The notes: generated from the sequence alone by a model not told the origin. 64,000 bases of DNA from an uncultured Prevotella sp. (GCA_944319945.1 CALUFN010000002.1:33675-97674); one strand, 5' to 3'. Shown: positions 8,438 to 18,267, counted from the stretch's first letter. Program-made: numbers and translations.

Positions 8438-8905
8438 ATGACTAACGACGAACTAATGCTTGAAGCCATACGGCTTTCCGTAGAGAACGTGGCCAACGGC
8501 GGCGGCCCGTTCGGTGCAGTGATAGCGCGCGGCGGAGAGATAATAGCCACGGGAGTAAACCGCGTTACGGCCGACAACGACCCTACGGCGCACGCCGAGG
8601 TCAGTGCCATACGCCGTGCCGCCCGTGCGCTCGGCACGTTCAATCTCTCAGGTTGCGAGATATTCACCTCGTGCGAGCCGTGCCCCATGTGTCTCGGCGC
8701 CATCTATTGGGCGAGGCTCGACAAGGTGTATTACGCCAACACTAAGGCCGACGCAAAGGCCGTAGGCTTCGACGACTCGTTCATCTACGACGAGCTTGCC
8801 CTGCCGCAAGCCGAGCGCAGGCTGCCTTCCGAGGAAATGTTGCGCAGCGAAGCCCTTAAGGCCTTTGAGCTTTGGAGCGGGAAGACCGACAAGACCGAGT
8901 ACTGA
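8438..8905 (+). CDS. guaD: Guanine deaminase (CMP/dCMP deaminase fold)
   Basis: A 155-residue zinc deaminase. The active site is visible as DPTAHAEVSAIR (zinc histidine and catalytic glutamate) and SCEPCPMCLGAIYWAR (two zinc cysteines). The flanking motifs GGPFGAVIARGG and GFDDSFIYDELALP, and the length, match the B. subtilis GuaD type rather than tRNA adenosine deaminase TadA. The predicted reaction is guanine to xanthine plus ammonia in purine salvage. The start is the ATG at 8438, directly after a direct-repeat region. The specificity assignment rests on whole-sequence resemblance and is reasonably but not fully certain. Confidence 0.82.
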   Translation: MTNDELMLEAIRLSVENVANGGGPFGAVIARGGEIIATGVNRVTADNDPTAHAEVSAIRRAARALGTFNLSGCEIFTSCEPCPMCLGAIYWARLDKVYYANTKADAKAVGFDDSFIYDELALPQAERRLPSEEMLRSEALKAFELWSGKTDKTEY

Positions 8906-8936
8906 TTTCCCAGATCTCTCAGTCCTCCCAGCCCTC

Positions 8937-9842
8937 TCAGTTCTCCCATTCTCTTTCCAAGAAAGCCCTGATGTTAGCCGTTACCTTCTCGCTAAGCCTG
9001 CGGTAAGCCTGCCGCGTGATGCCCGACGACACCCCCATGCAGTGCATGTGCGGGTGCTCAAGGAAGCGTTCGCCGCCGGCCGCGCCCACCGTGTCGCAGT
9101 AGCAAACGTTGTCGCCGTCGAGCCAACGGGCGAAAGGCTCCTCGTCCCAAGCCGGCGACAGCCCCGTGTTGAACATTATCTTATGGCCGCCCAACCGTGC
9201 AAACTCCTCCTCGTGTATCAGCACGGTGTTCCTGTTGAGGCAGCAGAACACCACGTCGCTCCATTCCAATAGGTCGCCTATCGGGCTGAACTCATATCCC
9301 TTTTCCTTAGCCCACGCCTTCTCGCTCCTTGCGAAATAGCGCACCTCGGCACCGAAAAACTTCATCGCGTCGGCTATCATTCCGCCCGACTTCCCTAAGC
9401 CTAATATTCCTGCCTTAAGCCCCGTTATCTCGCTCGGACTGCCGAACCACGGCTCCCGTCCGAACCCGTGCAGGCATCTTGCCAGCTCGCTCACCACGTA
9501 TTCTATCACTCCCTCGTCGCCGTAGTCGCGTATTCCGGTCACGCAGATGCCGCGGCTCTCCGCGTATCTTATGTCCACATTGGCGCTCTCCGGCGAGTAA
9601 AGCGAGCAGCACATGCCGATGTACTTCACGTTTTCGCATCGCTCCAGGGTCTCAGCCGTAAGCCGCGACGTAAAGCTCAGCAGCACTGCGTCGGCGTCGC
9701 CTATGCGCCTCGCCGCCTCCTGCCCGTTGCCGGGAATGTCGTCGTAAGTCACCACCTCGTCTGCGAAATCCGCCAGTCCGTCCACGGCCTCATTCACCAT
9801 GTTCACCGGTTCGATAGCCACTAATTTCCTGAATTTTCTCAT
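8937..9842 (-). CDS. D-isomer-specific 2-hydroxyacid dehydrogenase-like protein
   Basis: A 301-residue protein with the two-domain fold of NAD-dependent D-2-hydroxyacid dehydrogenases. The substrate-binding half has DADAVLLSFTSRLTAETLE and the Rossmann nucleotide-binding motif is LKAGILGLGKSGGMIADA, followed by YFARS. The family's catalytic Arg/Glu/His are not in their textbook contexts: the region after the Rossmann fold reads MFNTGLSPAWDEEPFARWL, and the final histidines are in EHPHMHCMG. Substrate and activity are therefore uncertain. It is convergent with guaD, with a CTCCCAGCC-rich spacer between, and transcribed alone. Confidence 0.75.
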   Translation of the reverse strand: MRKFRKLVAIEPVNMVNEAVDGLADFADEVVTYDDIPGNGQEAARRIGDADAVLLSFTSRLTAETLERCENVKYIGMCCSLYSPESANVDIRYAESRGICVTGIRDYGDEGVIEYVVSELARCLHGFGREPWFGSPSEITGLKAGILGLGKSGGMIADAMKFFGAEVRYFARSEKAWAKEKGYEFSPIGDLLEWSDVVFCCLNRNTVLIHEEEFARLGGHKIMFNTGLSPAWDEEPFARWLDGDNVCYCDTVGAAGGERFLEHPHMHCMGVSSGITRQAYRRLSEKVTANIRAFLEREWEN

Positions 9843-9935
9843 ACTCTTATCGTTTTTATGATTATCTTATAGCCTAATTCGCCTGATTCGTATCATAGGT
9901 CCCTTCAAATAATTACTCATTTGCTTTATCTTATG

Positions 9936-9943
9936 CAAAGATA
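9936..9943 (-). promoter_or_regulatory. Probable -7 element of the hydroxyacid dehydrogenase gene
   Basis: Minus-strand TATCTTTG (TAnnTTTG), 94 bases upstream of the ATG at 9842. Confidence 0.45.
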
Positions 9944-10005
9944 AATATAATAAGGTAAAAACGTCATCCAACCATGATATTTTATTCGCTCCGCAGGCAA
10001 TTTGT

Positions 10006-10088
10006 AAAAGGTAACCTTTTACCTTCCAAAAGGTGGCCTTTTACCTCCTAAAAGGTAACCTTTTGCTTCCTAAAAGGTTACCTTTTGC
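10006..10088. repeat. 22-bp-phased palindrome array B (four units)
   Basis: AAAGG starts at 10007, 10029, 10051 and 10073, exactly 22 bp apart, and each is followed by N3-CCTTTT. Centres are TAA, TGG, TAA and TTA. This is the cleanest array in the window. It lies in the 634-bp divergent gap between the dehydrogenase and the large surface lipoprotein, upstream of the strong promoter at 10347-10377. Confidence 0.9.
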
Positions 10089-10141
10089 AAAACGCCGAAA
10101 ATCCATTCAAATCCCATAACCATACCCCGCCCGCCCAGCCA

Positions 10142-10219
10142 CATTCCTCCCATTCCTCCCATTCCTCCCATTCCTCCCATTCCTCCCATTCCTCCCATTC
10201 CTCCCATTCCTCCCATTCC
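10142..10219. repeat. 9-bp tandem repeat (ATTCCTCCC), about 8.7 copies
   Basis: Perfect head-to-tail copies of ATTCCTCCC, between array B and the promoter of the surface lipoprotein. CTCCCA-rich relatives occur at 8906-8950, 15232-15300 and 15955-16000. A perfect short-period tract like this is prone to copy-number change. Confidence 0.95.
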
Positions 10220-10346
10220 TATATATATAAAATAGGTGTAATTTCTTGTCGATTGCCGATTGTAACGACATTGTATTATCCGATTCCTTGATTATTAACA
10301 CAAGTCCCTTGTTTTGTGTTTTTTTTGAAAATATTTTCATTAATAC

Positions 10347-10377
10347 TTGCATGATTGGATTTTTATCTCTATTTTTG
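10347..10377 (+). promoter_or_regulatory. Promoter of the large surface lipoprotein gene
   Basis: TTG at 10347-10349, 20 bases, then TATTTTTG at 10370-10377, followed by a leader of about 90 bases. A close match to the Bacteroidota consensus. Confidence 0.65.
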
Positions 10378-10476
10378 CAGCAAAATACTACGCTTCCGAT
10401 TAACGAGGCGCGATTCGGCGTCAAAATATAGAGAAAGATTATTTATCAAATATGTTTAATTTCAATAATTGTTACA

Positions 10477-13400
10477 ATGAAAAGAAAGTTTTTTAGTTCA
10501 TTGCTCATGATGGTGTTCGCAGTAGCATCAGTGGGCATGTTCGTTTCTTGTAAGGATTATGACGACGACATTCAGAAAGTAAATACTGATGTCTCGAACC
10601 TTGCGGGAAACTTACAGACTGTGAAAGCCGACTTGGAGCAGCAGCTTACTGATGCAAAGAGCGGTTATGACACTCAGATCAGCCAGATCAATGAGGCAAT
10701 GCAGCAAGCCGGTGCTGACCAAGACGCACTCAGCGCAAAGATCGACGAGTTGACGGCTGACTATTCAGCTGACGTAGCTCGCCTCGAGGCTTCTATCGCC
10801 GCTGCACAGGAAGCTATCAATGCTGCACAGGCTGACCGCATCCAGGAGGCTCTCGAAGGATACGCTGCTTTGACCGGTAAGGTTGACGAGTTCACCGAAG
10901 ACGTTGAAGGCCGTATCGCTGCTGCCACTAAGAATATCGAAATGCAGCAGGAAGCTCTCGACCTCTTCGAGCAGAAACTCAACGAGGCTGGTCTCTCTAT
11001 CGACGGTCTTACCGAGCAGCTCGCTGCAGCTAACGTTTCTCTTGAGGATGTTAAGGCTGCAATCGCAGCTTCTAATGGCGACATCGATACCCTGAAAGAG
11101 CAGATGGGCTTGGCTGAGAACGCCGTTGACGACATCAACGATCAACTCAGCTTGTTGATGGTTTACATCGAGAAGATCCTTTCAGGTCTCGTATTCGCTC
11201 CTGACTTCTACTATGGTGGTATCGAAGCAATGGAGGCTCCGGTTCTCTATTACACTCCGGTAATCCTTGACAACAACAGCACTCAGGCTAATCCGCTTGA
11301 AAACGGTGAAACTTGGGCATATGCAACTACCGGTGAGGTGAGCACTACTCCTTCTGTTGTCGCTAACTACCACATGAACCCGTCTTACTATGACGTTGCC
11401 AACATCAAGTCGATGAACGTTATTTCTGACGATAAGGAATATGTGGCTATGGGCGGCATGACCCGTGCAGCTGCTTCAGCTCCTGCCGTACAGAAGTATT
11501 ATGGCAACGACAACGGTCTCCTTTCTGTTGTTCTCGACCTTGACGGTGACAAGATCTCTCGTCAGGAAGACGAGGTTACTGTTCTCGCAGTTCAGGCTCA
11601 CATCAACGCTGATGGAACTACCGACTCTACCGTAACTTCTGACTACGCAGCTGTCGCAAAGTCTGACATCAAGAACATCGACATCGCTGACAAGACTCTC
11701 TCTGATCCTCGTTGCTCTTACAATGCTGGTGGCATGATGTCTGGTTTCTTCCATATCTATGATGTTGCAGCTGAAGCAATCGCAACTGCTCCTACTCACG
11801 AGATCATCTACGACGATCAGAACGGTGTTAACCTGCTCGACCTCGTTCAGATGCACTACATCCGCAACTACGCTGCTAACGAGTCAGCTGCTGACGACGT
11901 ATCGAAGTACGGTCTGAAGTGGCAGTTCGAGCTTTCTCACTACACTCGGGGCGGCAACGCTACTTCAGAGAGCGTTCACGCTCGCTTCATCGACGAAGCT
12001 AAGACTAAGATCGTTGCTTGCAAGGTTGACGAGAAGGGTAACCCCGTAGAAGGCGTGGCTGACCGCACTGCTCTTGGCCGTACTCCTATGGTACGCGTAA
12101 CTCTTGTTGATACTCTCAACAACAACAAGGTCGTATCTGTAGGCTTCATCAAGTTCTTGATCACTGAAAAAGATCCTACTCCGAGCGAGGCTATCACTAT
12201 CGAATTCCCCGATAACGGCGTTGACCTGAATTGTGACGGTTACAACCGCAAACTTACTTGGGCTGAGGTAGAGGCTAAGGTTCTTGGTACTCTCAACATG
12301 TCTAAGGAAGAGTTTGAGAACAACTACGAGGTTGAGAAGATCTCTGGCAATACCTGCCAGCTCTATGAGGAGCTGAACGGCACTTACGTTAAGTCAAGCA
12401 ACTACGGCACAGTAGTAGAGCATCCGGATCCCAACCACAACGAAACTTCTGTTCTTGAGTGGACGATTGACGGAAATACTCTCTACAACGCCGTTTGGGA
12501 TCCCGCTACTTCAACTTACATGACGGGTCAGTCTCTGACTACAATCGTAAGGTTTGCAGCTAAGAACTCTACTTCTCAGGACGTTTATGTAGTCTTCAAC
12601 ACTGGCGAGATCTACACTCCGACAGCTTCTTGGGAGAATACTAACAAACTCAGCAACTATTGGGCAGCTGCTAACAGCAAGCTCGGAAGCGGCTACGACG
12701 AGATCCACAACAACATCTTGTCTCCGGACGACGCAGGTACTCCTGCAGGTGCTGGTAACGTATTCGAGAACAACATCCTTTCTACTCTCGAAGGCAATAA
12801 GGTTGCTACCGCCGTTACAATGAGCGGAAATACTGCTACTGGCTCATTTGCTGAGGCTAACCTTCTGTATGAGTACAAGTTCGTTATCGATCCTGATTAC
12901 GCTAAGTTGACTGGTCAGTCTGGCACTGAGTACACTATGACTGTTAACGCTTCAGGCAAGGTTCTCTCTGCTTACGTTAACTCTCCTGTTGACGCACAGG
13001 TTGTAGCTACTTTGAGCACGACTTCTGGTTCAAATGTTGACGGCAACTATGTAACTTACGTACACGGAGCTTATGCTCACGACCTGTTGAACGCTGTATC
13101 TCACGATGTTGAGAACCTCGCTAAGTGCGTAACAGCTTCTGTAGGCCTCTACGCTAAGAACGGTTGCGACTTCCAGCTCCCGATTGCAAACAACGTATTC
13201 GACGTTAAGTTCCTCCGTCCTATCGACGCTGAAGGTGCTAAGGAGAAGACATTTGTTGATGCAGGTGATAAGGCTAACATGCTCAAACTCTATGAGTTGG
13301 TTGAGTTCGGTGACTGGCGTGATGTTGCTTGGAAGGATTCTTACGTAGCTTACTACGGAATTACTTCAATTGATCCTGTGATTTCTGAAATCACTACGAC

Positions 13401-13662
13401 AATGGACGGTGGTACTCTCGGTCAGACTCTGTTGAGCGATAAGTCAAACTTGGTAAGATTCTATAAGGATGGCGGTGACGCTGCTTCAATCTTCGGCGGT
13501 GTTCAGTTCGGTTACCTCGTTTATGACAACAACGGTCAGGTACTCTCTACGTTCCAGATCCGTGTTCCGCTCGATATCACATACTACTGGGGAACTCTCA
13601 GGACCTATGTTGACATCACAATTAACAATACCGGTGGTAACAACCTTCCTGCTCGTCGCTAA
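10477..13662 (+). CDS. Large surface-exposed lipoprotein with N-terminal coiled coil
   Basis: A 1061-residue protein of unknown function. It starts with a lipoprotein signal peptide ending in MFVSC; the mature end CKDYDDD is lysine/aspartate-rich, like the surface-export signals of Bacteroidota lipoproteins. Residues about 40-240 are heptad-rich and almost certainly coiled coil (repeated AQEAINAAQADR-like sequence). The remainder looks like extended beta-rich secreted domains with no motif I recognise. Third codon positions differ from the neighbours: far more GCT, GTT, TCT, ACT, CGT and AAC/TTC, which fits the biased codon use of very highly expressed genes. With its own strong promoter and terminator this is probably an abundant, perhaps S-layer-like or adhesive, envelope protein; that role is inference. 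Confidence 0.85.
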   Translation: MKRKFFSSLLMMVFAVASVGMFVSCKDYDDDIQKVNTDVSNLAGNLQTVKADLEQQLTDAKSGYDTQISQINEAMQQAGADQDALSAKIDELTADYSADVARLEASIAAAQEAINAAQADRIQEALEGYAALTGKVDEFTEDVEGRIAAATKNIEMQQEALDLFEQKLNEAGLSIDGLTEQLAAANVSLEDVKAAIAASNGDIDTLKEQMGLAENAVDDINDQLSLLMVYIEKILSGLVFAPDFYYGGIEAMEAPVLYYTPVILDNNSTQANPLENGETWAYATTGEVSTTPSVVANYHMNPSYYDVANIKSMNVISDDKEYVAMGGMTRAAASAPAVQKYYGNDNGLLSVVLDLDGDKISRQEDEVTVLAVQAHINADGTTDSTVTSDYAAVAKSDIKNIDIADKTLSDPRCSYNAGGMMSGFFHIYDVAAEAIATAPTHEIIYDDQNGVNLLDLVQMHYIRNYAANESAADDVSKYGLKWQFELSHYTRGGNATSESVHARFIDEAKTKIVACKVDEKGNPVEGVADRTALGRTPMVRVTLVDTLNNNKVVSVGFIKFLITEKDPTPSEAITIEFPDNGVDLNCDGYNRKLTWAEVEAKVLGTLNMSKEEFENNYEVEKISGNTCQLYEELNGTYVKSSNYGTVVEHPDPNHNETSVLEWTIDGNTLYNAVWDPATSTYMTGQSLTTIVRFAAKNSTSQDVYVVFNTGEIYTPTASWENTNKLSNYWAAANSKLGSGYDEIHNNILSPDDAGTPAGAGNVFENNILSTLEGNKVATAVTMSGNTATGSFAEANLLYEYKFVIDPDYAKLTGQSGTEYTMTVNASGKVLSAYVNSPVDAQVVATLSTTSGSNVDGNYVTYVHGAYAHDLLNAVSHDVENLAKCVTASVGLYAKNGCDFQLPIANNVFDVKFLRPIDAEGAKEKTFVDAGDKANMLKLYELVEFGDWRDVAWKDSYVAYYGITSIDPVISEITTTMDGGTLGQTLLSDKSNLVRFYKDGGDAASIFGGVQFGYLVYDNNGQVLSTFQIRVPLDITYYWGTLRTYVDITINNTGGNNLPARR

Positions 13663-13692
13663 TCTTCGACAGGATTTGTGAATAAACTTAAG

Positions 13693-13722
13693 GAGGTACG
13701 CACTTGCAGCGTACCTCTTTTT
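13693..13722 (+). terminator. Intrinsic terminator of the surface lipoprotein gene
   Basis: A perfect 9-bp stem GAGGTACGC / GCGTACCTC with a 7-base loop, followed directly by TTTTT. Confidence 0.9.
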
Positions 13723-13753
13723 AATATCAACTAATTAAACCATTATTAGTATT

Positions 13754-14263
13754 ATGCGATTACTTCGTTATGTATGTGCGGCGTTGCTTGTTTCGCTTAG
13801 TGTAATATCTTGTAAGGACAAGGCGACAACGGACACCGATGCCGTAAAGAAGGAAAAAACGAGCATGTTGCTGAATAAGCGTGATACGACTCAGGTGCTT
13901 GATCTCACTAAGATTTTCCTTGAGCATCTTAAGGCCGAGCGTATTGATTCGGCTATGGCCATGCTCTATTATCTTGATAAGGACGGAAAGGTTGTTCCGC
14001 TGCCGGATTCTCTTGCGAAGAAGCAGCGTTTCGTGTTCAAGCGTTTCCCTGTGCTTAGCTACAAGATTGATGCCGTCACCTTCATGTCTGAAACTGACAG
14101 CCAAGTGAAGTACACTATAGAGTTCTTTAAGAAAGAACCCGGTGACCCCCGTCCTAATACTACCACCTTCTTTATCAAGCCCATGCGTGTTGATTTCAAG
14201 TGGTATCTCACCATGTTTGATTCCAACACCTATAATGGCGGTATGACGAGGATAAAGAATTAA
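13754..14263 (+). CDS. Small lipoprotein of unknown function
   Basis: A 169-residue protein with a lipoprotein signal peptide (MRLLRYVCAALLVSLSVISC; the cysteine is residue 20). The mature part is mostly charged with a predicted alpha-plus-beta character and ends in TRIKN. I recognise no family. It lies 91 bases after the large surface lipoprotein, beyond that gene's terminator, and is convergent with the cvfB-like gene. It may work with its neighbour in the envelope, but nothing in the sequence shows this. Confidence 0.8.
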   Translation: MRLLRYVCAALLVSLSVISCKDKATTDTDAVKKEKTSMLLNKRDTTQVLDLTKIFLEHLKAERIDSAMAMLYYLDKDGKVVPLPDSLAKKQRFVFKRFPVLSYKIDAVTFMSETDSQVKYTIEFFKKEPGDPRPNTTTFFIKPMRVDFKWYLTMFDSNTYNGGMTRIKN

Positions 14264-14390
14264 ATTAGAAGGAGTAAAGGAGAAAAGTAGATATGTTTTG
14301 CTCATATTAAGCAACAAAGCATATCTACTTTACTCCTCTACTCCTTTTCTCCTTTTCTCGTTTTCTCCTGTTAGCTCCTCTACTTCTTTC
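14264..14390. repeat. Low-complexity inverted repeat at a convergent junction
   Basis: GGAGTAAAGGAGAAAAGTAGATATG on the left pairs with CATATCTACTTTACTCC on the right across AAGCA-rich sequence. Long and imperfect, between convergent genes, so it may act as a two-way terminator. Confidence 0.55.
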
Positions 14391-15231
14391 TCCCCTTCAA
14401 TAATATTAGTCTTCCTTCCTCTAAGGAGATAATGCGGCGTTTGTAGAGGTCGCCGATAGCCTTTTTATAGTTCTTCTTGCTTACTTGAAACTGGTTATAG
14501 ATATCTTCGGCCGGGCTTTTGTCTGTCAGAAGGCAGACGCCACCGTTATTCTCGAGATATTCAAGGATGGCGTCACCGAGGGTTTTGGTCATGCGCCAGC
14601 CCGTAGGCTGCAGCATCACATCAATCTTTCCGTCCTCACGTACCAAGTCGATATAGCCCTTCATGCGGTCGCCGGTGTGTATGTTCTTGAATATTTGGTT
14701 GCTGTAGACCAGTCCGGGATAGCGGTTGTCGATGATCACCTTGAATCCAAGATCAGTCTTTTGCCATATCAGCAAGTCCACTTCGTCGCCGTGATTGTAG
14801 GGCGGAAAGCTCATGTCCAAGAAGTGTTCCACCTTTGCCGAAGCCACGATGCGGTGACTCTCGTTGTCAATCAGTACGAAGACGATGTAGCTCTTACCCT
14901 TTTCCATCTTCATCTTCTGCTCACGGAAAGGGCAGAAGAGGTCTTTCATAAGCCCCCAATTGAGGAATGCTCCGTATTCGTTTACCCATGTAGCTTCAAG
15001 GTAAGCGAAGTCGCCTACCTTAGCCAGCGGCGTTTGCGTGGTAGCAACAAGCCGCTCTTCGTTGTCGAGATACACGAATACGTCTAGCTTGTCGCCCACC
15101 TTGCAGCCCTCGGGCACGTAGCGGGCCGGCAGCAACACTTCGCCTTCTTCGCCGCCGTCGAGATAAACTCCGAAATCTACCGTTTTCGTGACGGTCATTT
15201 GGTTGTAGTCGCCTAATTTGATGAAATTCAT
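14380..15231 (-). CDS. CvfB-like S1-domain RNA-binding protein
   Basis: A 283-residue protein resembling the CvfB/YitL family: three S1-like RNA-binding OB folds followed by a C-terminal winged helix. Visible signs are [24 protein letters not shown] in the first OB fold, [14 protein letters not shown] in the second, [18 protein letters not shown] in the third, and the final [27 protein letters not shown] of the winged helix. CvfB affects virulence gene expression in Staphylococcus; its exact role here is unknown. Its ATG overlaps the stop codon of the upstream lolD-like gene by four bases, so the two are co-transcribed and probably translationally coupled. Confidence 0.82.
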   Translation of the reverse strand: MNFIKLGDYNQMTVTKTVDFGVYLDGGEEGEVLLPARYVPEGCKVGDKLDVFVYLDNEERLVATTQTPLAKVGDFAYLEATWVNEYGAFLNWGLMKDLFCPFREQKMKMEKGKSYIVFVLIDNESHRIVASAKVEHFLDMSFPPYNHGDEVDLLIWQKTDLGFKVIIDNRYPGLVYSNQIFKNIHTGDRMKGYIDLVREDGKIDVMLQPTGWRMTKTLGDAILEYLENNGGVCLLTDKSPAEDIYNQFQVSKKNYKKAIGDLYKRRIISLEEGRLILLKGRKK

Positions 15232-15947
15232 ATTGTCGGGGTGTTTGGGGTGAGAGGGGAGGACTGGGAGAGCTGAGAGGGCTGGGACGGTTGGGTGTCG
15301 GTCAGCAGGCCGTCGTTCATCGAGATGGTGCGGTCGGTGATCTTAGCGAGGTTCTCGTCGTGAGTCACTATCACGAAGGTTTGTCCCGTCTTGTCGCGCA
15401 GGTCAAAGAATAGCTGGTGCAGTTCGGCCTTGTTTTTGGTGTCAAGACTGCCCGACGGCTCGTCGGCAAGGATGACTGCGGGGCGGTTAACCAACGCCCG
15501 GGCTACGGCCACGCGCTGCTTCTCGCCGCCCGAAAGCTCGTTAGGCTTGTGGCCGGCGCGGTCGGCCAGTCCCATGAAGTCGAGCAGTTCCTTCGCCCGT
15601 TTCTTCGCCTCGCCCTTCGACACGCCGGCTATGAACGCCGGAATCATGATGTTTTCAATCGCCGTGAACTCGGGCAACAGCTGGTGGAACTGGAACACGA
15701 AGCCTATGCGCTTGTTGCGAAATTCCGACAGTTTCTTGGAACTTAGCGACCTTACATCGGTGCCGTCGATGACGATCTCGCCGCCGTCGGGTTTGTCGAG
15801 CGTGCCTATTATTTGCAGCAGGGTGGTTTTGCCTGCGCCGCTCGGGCCGACGATGCTTACCACTTCGCCTTTGTCGATGTGCAGGCTGATTCCCTTAAGC
15901 ACCTGCAGGGAACCGAAACTCTTGGTGATATTGTTTATTGTTATCAT
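15228..15947 (-). CDS. lolD: LolD-type ABC transporter ATP-binding protein
   Basis: A 239-residue ABC ATPase of the LolD/MacB/FtsE group. Walker A is GPSGAGKTT, the signature [15 protein letters not shown] and Walker [13 protein letters not shown], followed by the switch histidine in VTHD. The best guess is the ATPase that drives lipoprotein release from the inner membrane; no LolC/E-like permease is adjacent, so this assignment is tentative. The last ~22 residues (after SMNDGLL) are an odd Ser/Pro/Gln-rich tail encoded by the CTGGGAGAGCTGAGAG-type low-complexity sequence that elsewhere is intergenic. The stop codon overlaps the next ATG by four bases. Confidence 0.8.
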   Translation of the reverse strand: MITINNITKSFGSLQVLKGISLHIDKGEVVSIVGPSGAGKTTLLQIIGTLDKPDGGEIVIDGTDVRSLSSKKLSEFRNKRIGFVFQFHQLLPEFTAIENIMIPAFIAGVSKGEAKKRAKELLDFMGLADRAGHKPNELSGGEKQRVAVARALVNRPAVILADEPSGSLDTKNKAELHQLFFDLRDKTGQTFVIVTHDENLAKITDRTISMNDGLLTDTQPSQPSQLSQSSPLTPNTPTI

Positions 15948-15949
15948 AG

Positions 15950-16009
15950 TCTTTTTTATGGGAGGGCTGGGAAAGCTGGGAGGGATGGGAGGGCTGAGAG
16001 CCCGCTTGG
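15950..16009. repeat. CTGGGAGGG-rich spacer between antiporter and lolD
   Basis: Short variants of GGGAGGGCTGGGAAAG and GGGATGGGAGGG repeat across the 62-bp gap. This is the same family as the sequence that encodes the lolD tail and as the complement of the ATTCCTCCC tandem repeat. Confidence 0.5.
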
Positions 16010-18175
16010 CTAATCAGGCTCCCTCCTTTCGGGATGGTTGGGGTGGGTTTGGGGTGTGTCAAACCTCTTCCTAATCCAAGTCATCAGCACGTCGTAGGCA
16101 CTGCGTTGCTCGTGGTGTTGCGGTTCGGCAAATGTCATTGCACCCACCGGCTCGCCGTATTGGTCGGGGAAGATTATCATCAGGCTCTTGCCCGAGAAAT
16201 ACTTAGTAAGCTCCTCGGGCAGGCGTTCGAGTGCCGACTTGTATGATATCGTGCCCTTTCGGGCCGTGATTACTACGAACATGTGGTCGTCGTTAACGCT
16301 GCCGCCGAGCTTCGCTATGTCTATCCAATGAGCCATGAAGGTGTATTCGGCGCGCACGTTGGGGTGGCGGTTCTGCATGTACTGGTTGATGAGTGAGAGC
16401 GTTTCGCGCTTCGCGTGGAACTGTATGCGGCAGTCAAGGTTCTCTGACATGCGCGCCAAACGCTCCAGCCAGCGGTAGAAGCCAGGCTCAAACTCGGCCC
16501 TCGACGGCACCGCCACCTGTATCCTTCTCAGCGTGTTGAGCGGCCTTAGGCAGCGCACTATGGTGATCTGGCGGCTAAGTCCGTTAAACAGTCCGGGTAT
16601 GAACTCGCCCCAAAACTTCTTTGCCGAGTCGTCGTTGTTGTGCATGCCGATAATCATTTCAGACGCGTTAAACTCCTTGAAGGCGTGCTTTATGCCGTTG
16701 GTGATGTTGGTTGCTATCCTCACTTGCGTCTGTACGCCCACGTCGGCGTAGTTGGCCACCTTAGTGACGTGCTCCAGCAGGCGTCTGCCCTTCTCTTGGT
16801 AAGAGAGCCGGTTGATGTCGTCGTAGACCACGTTGAGTGCTACCATGCCTCGGTTCAGCAGCCTGTTGCGCATCAGTATGGCGAGGCCTACGAGGGTTTC
16901 GGCTGTTTCGGCGTGCTTGATGTTTATCATTATCTTCTCGTCGTCGCTGCTTTCGTCTTCGGGCACGGCGGCCTGGTTTTCAAGAGCTATGCGCTTAGAC
17001 GCCTGCTCGGTGGTGAACGAGCTGAAGATGCACGTCACGAGTATGAGTATCACCGTGCCGTTGAGCACGTCGTCGTTGAGCAGTCGTCCGCCGTCGGGCA
17101 TTATCAGGTTGTAGCCTACCATGACGGCGGCCAGCGTGGCTCCGGCCTGTGCGTTGCTCAGTCCGTAGATAAGTTCGCGCTCCACGCCGCGCATGCCGAA
17201 CAGCTTTTGGGTGAGGAATGAGGCTATCCATTTGCTCGTAAGCGCCACAGCTATCATGACGGCCGCCACTTGTAGCGTGTCCAGGCCTCCGAAGAGCAGC
17301 CTGACGTTGACCAGCATGCCCACGCCGATGAGGAAGTAGGGGATGAATATGGCGTTGCCGACGAACTCGAGGTGGGTCATCAGCGGAGACACGTTAGGCA
17401 CGTAGCGGTTGAGCACCAGGCCCGTGAGGAACGCCCCGAGCAGGCCCTCCATGCCTATAAGCTCCATGAGCCATGCGCCGAGGAAGGTCATGGCCAGCAC
17501 GAAGATAAACTGCGCCACGTTGTCCTCGTAGCGGTGGAAGAAGTAGCGCGCTATGCGTGGGAAGAAGAAGAATATGACGAAGAACACGGCGGCAATCTTC
17601 ACGAACAGCATCAGCCAGAAGCCGCCCGTTATCTGCCCCTTGAACAGTCCGCCCACTATGGCGAGCACCAGGAGTGTCAGCGTGTCGGTCACGGCCGTCG
17701 CGCCTACGGCTATCGTGACGCTGCGCTGCCGCGCGAGGCCGTAGCGCATGATGATGGGGTAGGTGATGATGGTGTGCGAGGCGTACATGCTGGCGAGCAG
17801 CACGGACGTCATCACGTTGTATTCCAGCACGGTGCGGTTTACGATGAAGCCCATGACCATGGGTATGACGAAGGCCATTATGCCGTGGGTGAACGTGCGC
17901 ACTCGGTTTTTCATGAAGTTTGCCATGTTCATCTCCAGTCCTGCGAGGAACATGATGTAATACAGGCCAACGTGGCCGAACAGGTCGAACGAGTCGTCTT
18001 TCGCCAGGATGTTCAGTCCGTGAGGCCCCACAGCCACGCCCGCCAGCACCATGCCTACGATGTGCGGTATGCGCAGCTTGCCCATGATGATGGGCGCAAA
18101 GAGGATGATGCACAACACAACGAAGAATATCATTGTGGGTGACGTTATCGGGAAATACGGTGATATGTCGGGCAT
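16010..18175 (-). CDS. Kef/CPA2-type cation:proton antiporter with C-terminal cytoplasmic domain
   Basis: A 721-residue inner-membrane protein. Residues about 10-395 are a Na+/H+-exchanger-type membrane domain with roughly twelve hydrophobic segments and the family motifs [14 protein letters not shown] and [14 protein letters not shown]. Residues about 410-700 are a soluble region resembling two universal-stress-protein-like halves ([30 protein letters not shown]). It is expected to exchange Na+ or K+ for protons; the ion cannot be read from the sequence. It starts at the ATG at 18175, divergent from asd, and is probably the first gene of the minus-strand group antiporter-lolD-cvfB. Confidence 0.85.
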   Translation of the reverse strand: MPDISPYFPITSPTMIFFVVLCIILFAPIIMGKLRIPHIVGMVLAGVAVGPHGLNILAKDDSFDLFGHVGLYYIMFLAGLEMNMANFMKNRVRTFTHGIMAFVIPMVMGFIVNRTVLEYNVMTSVLLASMYASHTIITYPIIMRYGLARQRSVTIAVGATAVTDTLTLLVLAIVGGLFKGQITGGFWLMLFVKIAAVFFVIFFFFPRIARYFFHRYEDNVAQFIFVLAMTFLGAWLMELIGMEGLLGAFLTGLVLNRYVPNVSPLMTHLEFVGNAIFIPYFLIGVGMLVNVRLLFGGLDTLQVAAVMIAVALTSKWIASFLTQKLFGMRGVERELIYGLSNAQAGATLAAVMVGYNLIMPDGGRLLNDDVLNGTVILILVTCIFSSFTTEQASKRIALENQAAVPEDESSDDEKIMINIKHAETAETLVGLAILMRNRLLNRGMVALNVVYDDINRLSYQEKGRRLLEHVTKVANYADVGVQTQVRIATNITNGIKHAFKEFNASEMIIGMHNNDDSAKKFWGEFIPGLFNGLSRQITIVRCLRPLNTLRRIQVAVPSRAEFEPGFYRWLERLARMSENLDCRIQFHAKRETLSLINQYMQNRHPNVRAEYTFMAHWIDIAKLGGSVNDDHMFVVITARKGTISYKSALERLPEELTKYFSGKSLMIIFPDQYGEPVGAMTFAEPQHHEQRSAYDVLMTWIRKRFDTPQTHPNHPERREPD

Positions 18176-18267
18176 AAATATTCGGTCGTGTTGCTGTTAT
18201 TTACTTATTTTATTATGCAAAAGTGCAAAAAAAAATCAACATTTTATAACATTTGGCTCAAAATGTG

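Noticed and set aside
10006-10088. Array B and its relatives as CRISPR arrays
   Set aside because: The repeat unit is a 13-bp palindrome with a 9-bp gap, far too short for repeats and spacers, the spacers are partly conserved, and no cas genes are present.
10477-13662. Large surface lipoprotein as a horizontally acquired gene because of its codon use
   Set aside because: The bias is towards a coherent set of codons typical of highly expressed genes, with a host-type promoter, rather than a general AT shift like that of the polysaccharide block.
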